From NCBI RefSeq assembly GCF_000003195.3, contig NC_012875.2, positions 21,678,842 through 21,742,841 on the forward strand: a stretch of 64,000 nucleotides of DNA, read 5' to 3'. Each line of letters opens with the position of its first letter. Position 1 is the stretch's first letter. Below, in pieces: positions 1-10,689 of this stretch. A program made the position numbers and the translations under genes. The DNA comes from Sorghum bicolor (taxonomy: Eukaryota; Streptophyta; Magnoliopsida; Poales; Poaceae). Below the pieces are notes generated by a model. The model was not told the DNA's origin, searched no databases, and saw nothing but the letters and a program-made list of their open reading frames with translations.

Positions 1-440
1 TCTAAAAATAATAGAGAAATAAAGGCAACCATTGCTTGGTTGCATGAGATCCTTATTGACCGAAACATGAGATCCTTATTGACCGAAGCAGCTCTAAAAG
101 TAGGTATCCGAAGAAAAGGTCCGTGGAGTTATTAGACAATTGTGGCCGCCTCATAGCAGCTGTGAACTTGAATTGAGATCCATCTAAAAATATACTTGAC
201 GAGTTTTCCATCAAGTGCTTGCATGCTTAAAATGGACTCTGTATGAAGTCATGGCAGTTGTTGTAAGTTGGTGCTGTCTTGCTGTCCAAATCCAGCCTAC
301 GCCAATCCCCTATGCTTCTGGTCCTCTCCATCATTCTTGATGGTTTAGTTGACGGGCACAGGCATGAGTAAGAGGGCGGCCAAGTGGTGTTGGCGATGGT
401 GTGGGTGTAGGTGTGGATGTATAGATGGTGCTGATGTCCT
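1..440. other. Unassigned left flank
   Basis: No satellite monomer and no recognisable retroelement domain is visible here. Positions 43-65 and 66-88 are a direct 23-bp tandem duplication with one mismatch. The reading frame that enters the Sirevirus gag opens at an ATG at 349, but its first 30 or so residues are Trp/Cys/Gly-rich and unlike a Gag protein, so retroelement homology probably starts near 430-450. This could be host sequence or another decayed repeat. Confidence 0.5.
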
Positions 441-1572
441 CATCAAGAAAGAAAAGAAAGAGAAGAAGATGGTCTTCAAGAAGAAGAAGAAGGGTGGATC
501 CTATGTTGTGACATGGGATAGTGATGCCTCTTCGGATGATGACTCAAGCGATGATGACAAATCATCCGAAAAGAAGGCACTTGCAAGCATTGCTATCAAC
601 AAGCCATCACTCTTCGACACTCCTTCATGCTTCATGGCCAAGGGCCACAAGGTACAATATGATGAAAGTGAAAGTGAACAGGAACATGATAGTGATAGTG
701 ATGATGAAAATGAATTCACTAATGAACAACTCATGGACATGTTAGAACAAGTTGAATCTCTCATTCAATCTAAAAACAAGAAGTGCAAAGAATTGGCCAA
801 GAAGTTAAAAGCTCTTGAGCAATCCTTTGATGAGCTCAATGCTAATCATGAGAGGCTAGTGGAAGCCCATGAGAAGCTTGGCAAGGCTCACACCAAGCTT
901 GAGAAAGCTCACTCCTTGTTGTTAGAAGAGAACAGGGAAAAGGTTGTTGTATCATGTGATGTGGGCACAACATGTGACTTAATTAAAGAATCACCCAACC
1001 CACCTATTGTTGTTGCCACTAACTCTTCTTGTAGGTCTTCATCCACCACCACCAACTCTACCTCTACTTCTAGTGTTAGTGTCACTTATGATACCTCACT
1101 AAAGGTTGAGAATGAGACTCTTAAGAGAGAGGTAGATGAGCTCACTCACGCCCTAGGCAAGGCCTATGGTGGTGAGGCCTGCTTGCTAAAGTGCTTGGGT
1201 AGCCAAAGGTTTTCTCTCAACAAAGAGGGATTAGGCTATACCCCCAAGAAAGGCAAGGCGGCCTTTGCAACTCACAAGCTTAGCTTTGTGAAGAGCAATG
1301 GTTGGTATTGCAACAAATGCAAGCAAGTTCGGCACCTAGAGCTTAATTGCAATAAAGTGAACAAGAACAAGAAAAATGCTAATGTATCTTACATTCCATT
1401 TGATTCTTGTTATGTGCTTACCAAGGGTGAGAAGGGTGTGCATGCTAATTTTGTTGGTACACCAATTGTGGGTCCAAAGAAGAAGGCCATTTGGGTACCA
1501 AAAAGCTTAGTCACTAACCTCCAAGGACCCAAACAAGTATGGGTACCTAAGAAATATTTATTTATTTTGTAG
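349..1572 (+). pseudogene. gag: Sirevirus gag, C-terminal part (5'-truncated)
   Basis: The 407-residue frame encodes the late portion of a Sirevirus Gag, the particle-forming protein. A Lys-rich stretch (about residues 33-50) is followed by a Ser/Asp acidic tract (55-75), a second acidic tract near 105-122, and a long helical coiled-coil segment (about 130-195) with repeated KLEKAH-like heptads. A CCHC zinc knuckle follows near residues 321-334 with spacing C-X2-C-X4-H-X4-C; the Gly usual before the His is Arg here. The conserved N-terminal Gag domain and the first zinc knuckle expected in this family are missing. The frame ends at a TAG at 1570-1572. The next codons continue in the same frame into protease, so this stop alone separates gag from pol. 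The ATG at 349 is probably not the native start. Confidence 0.82.
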
Positions 1573-3690
1573 ATAAATTATAAAGCCGGAGGAAGGCATT
1601 GGGTACTTGATAGTGGGTGCACACAACACATGACCAGTGATTCAAGAATGTTCAATTCAATCAATCCAAATGATGACAATGGTGTTTATAGTATCACATT
1701 TGGTGACAATGGCAAAACCAAGGTCAAAGGGCTTGGTAAAATTGCTATATCCAATGACTTGAGCATTTCCAATGTGCTTTTAGTAGAGAGCTTGAACTTC
1801 AGTTTGCTATCCGTAGCTCAACTTTGTGATCTTGGTTTCAAATGCATATTTGGAGTTGATGATGTAGAGATCATAAGTGTAGATAGCTCTAACTTGATAT
1901 TCAAAGGCTTTAGATATGAGAATCTATACTTGGTTGATTTCAATGCTAGTGAAGCTAAATTGTCAACATGCTTGCTCACTAAATCTAGCATGGGTTGGTT
2001 ATGGCATAGAAGGCTTGGTCATGTTGGAATAAAACAATTAAACAAGTTAGTCAAGCATGATCTTGTTAGAGGCTTGAAAGATGTCACATTTAAGAAAGAC
2101 AAGCTTTGTAGTGCATGTCAAGCCGGAAAGCAAGTTGGCAACACTCATCCAAAGAAGAGCATCATGAGTACATGCAAGGCATTTGAGTTGTTGCACATGG
2201 ACCTATTTGGACCAACCACATACACAAGCATTGGTGGAAATAAATATGGATTTGTGATAGTAGATGATTTCACAAGATACACATGGGTATTCTTTCTTAG
2301 TGACAAGAGTGATGCTTTTGCAACTTTCAAATCATTTGTCAAGAGAATACACAATGAGTTTGAAACAACCATCAAGAAAGTGAGAAGTGACAATGGAAGT
2401 GAATTCAAGAACACAAGAGTTGATGAGCTTTGTGATGAATTTGGCATTAGGCATCAATTCTCGGCCAAGTACACTCCACAATCAAATGGTCTTGTAGAGA
2501 GAAAGAATAGAACCTTGATTGACATGGCAAGATCAATGTTGAGTGAATACAATGTGAGTCATTCTTTTTGGGCCGAAGAAATCAACACGGCTTGCTACTA
2601 TAGCAACCGACTCTATTGTCACCCAATGATGGAGAAGACACCATATGAGCTCTTGAATGGTAGAAATCCCAACATTGCATACTTTCAGGTTTTTGGTTGC
2701 AAATGCTACATATTGAAGAAAGGCACTAGATTGAGCAAATTTGAAAAAAAATGTGATGAAGGCTTCTTGCTTGGTTACTCTACTACTAGCAAAGCTTATA
2801 GAGTTTGGAATTTGGCTAGTGGTACTCTTGAAGAGGTGCATGATGTTGAGTTTGATGAAACCAATGGCTCTCAAGAGGAAGATGAGAATCTAGATGATGT
2901 GAGAGGCACTAAATTTGCCGATGCAATGAAGAACATGGATATTGGTGATTTAAGGCCTAGAGAGGTGATTGATGTTGAAGATGACAAAGATCAAGTGCTT
3001 CCTACCTCTAATGTGCAAGCTAGTGGTTCTCATGATCAAAATCAAGCTAGTACAAGTGGTACACAAGTGCAAGATCAACAAGCTAGTACATCATCTCATG
3101 ATCAACCAAGTGCAAGCAATCAAGTGCAAATACTCCAACCAACAAATATTGCAAGAGATCATCCATTGGATCATATCATTAGTGACATTCAAAGAGGAGT
3201 GCAAACTAGATCAAGATTAGCATCATTTTGTGAGCATTTCTCCTTTGTGTCTCACATTGAGCCAAAGAAGATTGATGAAGCATTGAGAGATGTTGATTGG
3301 GTTAATGCTATNNNNNNNNNNNNNNNNNNNNNNNNNNNNNNNNNNNNNNNNNNNNNNNNNNNNNNNNNNNNNNNNNNNNNNNNNNNNNNNNNNNNNNNNN
3401 NNNNNNNNNNNNNNNNNNNNNNNNNNNNNNNNNNNNNNNNNNNNNNNNNNNNNNNNNNNNNNNNNNNNNNNNNNNNNTTGGTAGCACAAGGCTATACTCA
3501 AGTTGAAGGTCTTGACTTTGGTGAAACATATGCCCCGATTGCAAGATTGGATGCAATTAGGATCTTGTTGGCCTATGTTTGTCCACATAATATCAAGTTA
3601 TATCAAATGGATGTAAAGAGTGCATTTCTCAATGACTATATCAATGAAGAAGTTTATGTTGAGCAACCACCCGGTTTTGAAGATGACAAG
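1573..3690 (+). pseudogene. pol: Sirevirus pol: protease, integrase, partial RT
   Basis: The frame continues directly from gag after one TAG; an internal ATG lies at 1630. The aspartic protease motif DSGCTQHM is at about 1609-1632. A GAG-pre-integrase zinc region (LWHRRLGH ... CSAC) lies around 2000-2120. The integrase core runs from about 2190 to 2580 with its three acidic residues in HMDLFGP, VRSDNGSEF and NGLVERKNRT, all intact. A low-complexity Gln/Ser/Thr linker occupies about 2960-3200. RT starts near 3280, is interrupted by the N run, resumes with [11 protein letters not shown] and MDVKSAFLN, and stops after [10 protein letters not shown]. The RT YVDD box and RNase H are absent because satellite begins there; the last residues before the TAA at 3733-3735 are translated satellite. 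Apart from the TAG, I see no stop in the retained part. Confidence 0.9.
3312..3477. other. Assembly gap (166 N)
   Basis: A run of 166 unknown bases lies inside the RT N-terminal region. Coding resumes on the far side with a good RT match, so the gap replaces roughly the expected amount of RT rather than joining unrelated sequence. Confidence 0.99.
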
Positions 3691-4536
3691 ATAGTGCTAA
3701 TCTTGATGCAAGATAGGTGCACAGTTTGCACCTAATGCACCGTAGTCTAAGAAACTATTTTGGACGCACATGTTGGTACTCCTAGGTGAAGGGGCTCAAG
3801 TGGATGCTCGGTTCGGTCTGTTTGGAGATAGTGCTAATCTTGATGCAAGATAGGTGCACCGTTTGCATGGAACAACCAAATGCTTGGAAAACAATCTCGA
3901 CGCACATGATGGAACTCCTAGATGACGTGTGTCATACGAAATCTTGCTTCGGTCTATTTGGAGACAGTGTTAGTTTTGGTGCAAGATAAGTGTAAGGTTT
4001 GCACAAAATGCAGCATAGGCTAAGAAACCATTTCAGATGCACCCGATGGTACTCCTAGGTAAAAGGCTCAAGTGAAAGCTCGGTTTCGTCTATTTGGAGA
4101 TAGTGCTAATGTTGATGCAAGATAGATGCACGGTTTGCATTGAACATACCATATGCTTAGAAATTAATTTGGACACACCCAATAGAACTCCTTGATGACA
4201 TGTGTCATATGGAATCTCGCTTTAGTGTGCTTAGAGACAGTATTAGTTTTGGTGCAAGATATGTGCACGGTTTGCGCCTAATGCACCAAAGTCTAAGAAA
4301 CCATTTTGGAAACACCTATTGGTACTCCTAGGTGAAGAGGCTCAAGTGGAGGCTAGGTTTGGTCTGTTTAGAGATAGTGCTAATCTTGATGAAAGATAAG
4401 TGCACGATTTGCATGGAACATACCATATGCTCATAAATCGATTTGGATGCACCAGATGGAACTCCTAGATGACGTGTTGTATGGAATCTCACTTCGGTCT
4501 GTTTAGAGACAATGTTAGTTTCGGTGCAAGATAGGT
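3691..4536 (+). repeat. 137-bp satellite array, block 1 (plus orientation)
   Basis: About six monomers begin directly at the Sirevirus break. A-type monomers (GCACCTAATGCACC followed by CTAAGAAACC) and B-type monomers (GCATGGAACATACC followed by GGAAATCAA) alternate. The first monomer starts part-way in, at ATAGTGCTAATCTTGATG. Segment 3878-4536 reappears at 10690-11348, beyond the inverted block. Confidence 0.93.
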
Positions 4537-7500
4537 AACCGGTTTGCACCTATCTTACATGAAGATTAGCACTATCTCCAAACAGATCGTACGGAGCTTC
4601 ACTCGAGTCTCTTCACCTAGAAGTACCATTAGGTGCTTCCACAACTGTTTCTAAGCCTATGGTGCATTAGGCGCACACCGTGCACCGATCTTGTACCGAA
4701 ACTAACACTATCTACAAACAGACTGAAGTGAGATTCCATATGACACATCATCTAGGAGTTCTATCGGGTGCGTCCAAACTAATTTCTGAGCATATGGTAC
4801 GTTCCATGCAAACCGTGCACCTATCTTGCGTCAAGATTTGTAGTGTCTCCAAACAGACCGAACCAAGCTTCCACTTGAGCCTACCAAGCTTCCAGTTGAG
4901 CCTCTTCACTTAGGAGTACCAACAGGTGCGTCCAAAATGGTTTCTTAGGCTATGGTGCCTTAGGCACAAACCATACACCTATCTTGCACCAAAACTAACA
5001 CTATCTCCAAATGGACTGAAGTAAGATTCCATATGACACACATCATCTAGGAGTTCTGTCGGGTGTGTCCAAATTGATTTCAAAGCATATGGTACATCCA
5101 TGCAAACCGTGCACCTATCTTGCGTCAAGATTAGCCCTATCTCTAAACAGACCAAACCGAGCTTCCACTTAAACCTCTTTAGCTTGGAGTACAATCGGGT
5201 CCTTCCAAAATGTTTTGTTAGTGTACGGTGTATTAGGTAGAAACTGTGTACCTATCTTGCTCCAAAATAAACACTATCTCCAAACAGGCCAAAGCAAGAT
5301 TACATATGACACATGACATCTAGGAGTTCCATCAGGTGTGTCCAAATTGATTTCCAAACATATGGTACGTTCCATGCAAACCATGCACCTATTTTGCATC
5401 AAGATTAGCATTATCTCCAAACAGACCGAACCCAAGCTTCTAGTTGAACCTCTTCACCTAGGAGTACCAACAGGTGCGTCCAAAATGGTTTCTTAGGCTA
5501 TGGTGCATTAGGCACAAAATGCGCACCTATCTCGCACTAAAACTAACACTGTCTCCTAACGGACCGAAGTGAGATTCCATATCACACACGTCATCTTGGA
5601 GTTCCGTCGGGTGCATCCAAATTGATTTTCGAGCATTTGGTACGTTCCATGCAAACTGTGCACGTATCTTGCATCAAGATTAGCACTATCTCTAAACAGA
5701 TCAAACCGATCTTCCACTTGAGCCTCATCACCTAGGAGTACCAACAAGTGCGTCCAAAATGGTTGTTTAGACGATGGTGGATAAGGCGCAAAGTGTGCAC
5801 CTATCTTGCACCAGAACTAACAGTCTCCAAATGGGTCAAACCGAGATTCCATACACGTCATCTAGGAGTTCCATCGTGTGCGTCTAAATTGATTTCTGAG
5901 CATTTGGTATGTTCCATGTAAACCGTGCACCTATCTTGCATTAAGATTAGTAGTATCTCCAAACAGACCAAACCAAGCTTCCACTTGGTCCTCTTAACCT
6001 AGGAGTACATACAGGTGTGTCCAAAATGGTTTCTTAGATTATGGTGCATTAGACGCAAACTGTGCACCTATCTTGCACTAAAATTAACACTGTCTCCAAA
6101 TAGACCAAAGTGAGATTCCTTATGACACACGTCATCTCAGAGTTCCATTGGGTGCGTCCAAATTGATTTATGAGCATATGGTACGTTCCATGCAAATCGT
6201 GCACCTATCTTGCATCAAGACTAGTAGAATCTCCAAACAGACCAAACCAAGCTTCCACTTGAGCCTCTTCATCTAGGAGTACCAACAGGTGTGCCCAAAA
6301 TGGTTTCTTAGGCTATGGTGCATTAGGCATAAACTCTGCACCTATCTTGCACCGAAACTAATACTATCTCCAAACGAACAAAACGACATTCCATACGACA
6401 AACGTCATCTAGGAGTTCCATCAGGTGCATCCAAATTGATTTTCAAGCATATGGTATGTCCCATGCAAACTGTGCACCTATCTTGCATCAAGATTAGGAC
6501 TATCTCCAAACAGAACGAACCAAGCTTCCACTTGAGCCTCTTCAGCTAGGAGTTCCATTGGGTGCGTCCAAATTGAATTCTGAGCATATGATATGTTCCA
6601 TGCAAACCGTGCAACTATCTTGCATCAAGATTAGCCCTATCTCCAAATAGACCAAACCGAGCTTCCTCTTAAGCCTCTTCAGCTAGGAGTACCATCAAGT
6701 GCGTCCAAAATGGTTTCTTAGAGTATTGTGCATCAGGCACAAACCGTGCACCTATCTTGCACCGAAACTAACACTATCTCCAAACAGACCAAAGCGATAT
6801 TAGATGACACACACCATCTAGGAGTTCTATCGGGTGCGTGCAAATTGATTTTCAAGCATATGGTATGTTCCATACAAACCTTGCACCTATCTTACATGAA
6901 GATTAGCAATATCTCCAAATAGATCTTACCGAGCTTTCACTTGAGCCTCTTCACCTAGGAGTACCATAAGGTGCTTCCACAACTGTTTCTAAGCCTATGG
7001 TGCATTAGGCGCACACCGTGCACCTATCTTACACCAAAACTAAAACTATCTCCAAACGGATCAAAGTGGGATTCCATATGACACACATCATCTAGGAGTT
7101 CCATTGGGTGTGTCCAAATTGATTTCCGAGCATATGGTACGTTCCATGCAAACCATGCACCTATCTCGTATCAAGATTAGCACTATCTCCAAACAGACCG
7201 GACCAAGCTTCCACTTGAGCCTCTTCACATTTGAGTACCAACAGAATTTCCAAAATGGTTTCTTAGACTATGGTGCATTAGGTGCAAACTGTGCACCTAT
7301 CTTGCACCAAAACTAACACTTCTTAAAACGGACCAAAGCGAGATCTCATATGACACACGTCATCTACGAGTTCCATCAGGTGCGTCCAAATTGATTTATG
7401 AGTATATGGTACTTTCCATGCAAACTGTACACCTATCTTGCATCAAGATTAGCACTATCTCCAAATAGACCGCTTTCACTTGAGCCCCTTCACCTAGGAG

Positions 7501-10500
7501 TACCATCGGGTGTGTCCAAAATGGTTTTTTAGCCTATGGTGCATTAGGCGCAAACCGTGCACCTATCTTGCACTGAAACTAACACTCTCCAAACAGACCG
7601 AATGAGATTCCATAAGATACACGTCATCTAGGAGTTCCAACGGGTGCGTCCAAATTGATTTCTGAGCATATGGTACGTTTCATACAAATTGTGCACCCAT
7701 CTTGCATTAAGATTAGCACTGTCTTGAAACAGACCAAACCGAGCTTCCATTTGAGCCTCTTCAACTAACAGTACCAATAGGTGCGTTCAAAATGGTTTCT
7801 TAGACTATGGTGCATTAGGTGCAAACTGTGCACCTATATTGCACTGAAACTAATATTCTCTCCAAACAGACTGAAACGAGATTCCATACGACACACATCA
7901 TCTAGGAGTTCCATCGGGTGCATCCAAATTTATTTCCGAGCATATGGGACATTCCATGTAAACCATGGACCTATCTTGCATCAAGGTTAGCACTATCGCC
8001 AAACAGACCGAACCGAGCTTCCACTTGAGCCTCTTCTCCTAGGAGTACGAATAGGTGCATCCAAAATGATTTCTTAGCCTATGGTGCATTAGGCGCAATC
8101 CGTTCATCTATATTGCACTGAAACTAACACTGTCTCCAAATAGACCGAAGCGAGATTCCATATGACACACGTCATCTAGGAGTTCCATTGGGTGCGTCCA
8201 AATTGATTTCCAAGCATATGGTTTGTCCCATGGAAACTATTTACCTATCTTGCATTAAGGTTAGCACTGTCTCGAAACAGACCGAACCGAGCTTCCGCTT
8301 GAGCCTCTTCACCTAGGAGTACCAATAGGTGCATTCAAAATGGTTTCTTAGACTATGGTGCATTAGGCGCAAACTGTGCATCTATCCTGCACTGAAACTA
8401 ATATTGTCTCCAAACGGACTGAAGTGAGATTCCATATGACACACGTCATCTAGGAGTTCCATCAGGTGCATCCAAATGGATTTCCGAGCATATGGGACAT
8501 TCTACACAAACCGTGCACCTATCTTGCATCATGATTAGCACTATCTCCATACAGACCAAACTGAGCTTTCACTTGAGCCCCTTCTCAAAGGAGTACCATC
8601 GGGTGCGTCCAAAATCGTTTCTTAGAGTATGGTGCATTAGGCACAAACCGTGCAATATCTTCTTAGAGTATGGTGCATTAGGCACAAACCATACACCATC
8701 TTGCACCGAACTAACACTATCTTCAAACAGATTAAAGCGAGATATCAGATGACACACATCATCTAGGAGTTCTATCGGGTGCGTCCAAATTGATTTTCAT
8801 GCATATGGTATGTTCCATGCTAACCATGCACCTATCTTGCATCAAGATTAGCACTATCTCCAAACAGACCAAATCGAGCTTTCACTTGAGCCCCTTTACC
8901 TAGGAGTACCATCGGGTGCGTCAATATCGTTTCTTAGCCTATGGTGCTTTAGGCGCAAACCGTGCACCTATCTTGCACTGAATCTAACACTATCTCCAAA
9001 CAAACCGAAGCTAGATTCCATGTGACACACATCACATTAGGCACAAACCGTGCATATATCTTGCACCGAAACTAACACTATCTCCAAATAGACCAAAGCA
9101 AGATTTCATATGACACACGTCATCTAGGAGTTTCATCAGGTGCGTCCATATTGATTTCCAAGCATATGGTATGTTCCATGCAAAGCATGCACCTATCTTG
9201 CATCAAGACTAGCACCATCTCCAAATAGACCAAACCGAGATTCCACTTGAGCCTCTTCACCCAGGAGTGCCAACAGGTGTGTCCAAAATGGTTTCTTAGA
9301 CTATGGTGCATTAGGCATAAACTGTGCACCTATCTTGCACTGAAACTAATATTGTCTCCAAACGGACCGAAGCGAGATTCCATATGACACACTTCATCTA
9401 GGAGTTCCATCGGGTGCATCCAATTTGATTTCCAAGCATCTGGGACATTCCATGCAAACCGTGCACCTATCTTGCATCAAGATTAGCACTATCGCCAAAT
9501 AGACCGAACCGAGCTTCCACTTGAGCCTCTTCACCTAGCAGTACCAATAGGTACGTCCAAAATGGTTTCTTAGCCTATGGTGCATTAGGCACAAACCCTG
9601 CAATATCTTACACCAAAACTAAGACTGTCTCCAAATAGACCAAAACGAGATTCTATATGACACATGTCATCTAGGAGTTCCATCGCATCCAAATTGATTT
9701 CCGAGCATATGGTATGCTCCATGCAAACCGTGCAACTATCTTGCATCAAGATTAGCACTATCTCCAAATAAACCGAACCGAGCTTCCACTTGAGCCTCTT
9801 CAGCTTGGTGTACCAACGGGTGCATCAAAAATGTTTTCTTAGAGTATGGTGCATTAGGCACAAACCGTGCACCTATCTTGCACCAAAACTAACACTATCT
9901 CCAAATAGATTGTACTGAGCTTTCACTTGAGCCTCTTCACATAGAAGTATCATTGGGTGCTTCCACAACAGTTTCTGAGAATATGGTGCATTAGAAACAA
10001 ACCGTGCACCTATCTTGCACCAAAACTAACACTATCTCCAAATGGACCAAAGTAAGATTCCATATGACACACGTCATCTTGGAGTTCTATCAGGTGCATC
10101 CAAATTGATTTCTGAGCATATGGTACATTCCATGCAAACTGTGCACCTATCTTGCATCAAGATTAGCACTATCTCCAAACAGACCAAATTAAGCTTTCAC
10201 TTGAGCCCCTTCACCTAGGAGTACCATTGGGTGCGTCCAAAATCATTTCTTAGAGTATGGTGCATTAGTCACAAATCTTGCAATATCTTCTTAGAGTATG
10301 GTGCATTAGGCACAAACCGTGCACCTAAGTTGCACTGAAACTAACACTATCTGCAAATAGACCAAAGCGAGATATCACATGACACACATCATCTAGGAGT
10401 TCTATCGGGTGCGTCCAAATTGATTTTCAAGCATATGGTACATTCCATACAAACCGTACGCCTATCTTACATGAAGATTAGCACTATCTCCAAACAGATC

Positions 10501-10689
10501 GTAGCAAGCTTTCACTTGAGCCTCTTCACCTAGGAGTACCATCGGGTGCTTCCATAATGGTTTCTTAGCCTATGGTGCATTAGGCGCAAAACATGCACCA
10601 ATCTTGCACCAAAACGAACACTATCTCCAAACGGACCGAAGTGAGATTCCATATGACACACGTCATCTAGGAGTTCATCGGGTGCGTCC
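4537..10689 (-). repeat. 137-bp satellite array, block 2 (inverted)
   Basis: The same monomers read on the minus strand for about 6.1 kb: the plus strand shows the reverse complement (CACCTATCTTGCATCAAGATTAGC and its variants). Both edges are short inverted-repeat junctions, at 4528-4556 and 10653-10746. Monomers here are on the whole more diverged from each other than those in the 17-33 kb part, suggesting an older or less homogenised piece. Some partial monomers occur, for example near 8640-8700 and 10260-10330, where an A-type segment is repeated. Confidence 0.93.

Larger units (their letters stand above)
440..3690 (+). mobile_element. Truncated Ty1/copia Sirevirus-type retrotransposon
   Basis: Gag C-terminal part, protease, integrase and the beginning of reverse transcriptase lie in the copia order (integrase before RT) in one frame. 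The acidic, coiled-coil-rich late Gag is typical of grass Sireviruses (Opie/Ji/SIRE-like); this lineage call is from memory of the family. No LTR, PBS, main Gag domain, RT catalytic box or RNase H is present. The left edge fades into unassigned sequence and the right edge is an abrupt junction to satellite at 3689-3691. It therefore cannot be autonomous. The left boundary is approximate. Confidence 0.88.

Noticed and set aside
3301..3480. A reading frame spanning the N run as an intact RT
   Set aside because: The N bases are unknown, so continuity of the frame there is only assumed.
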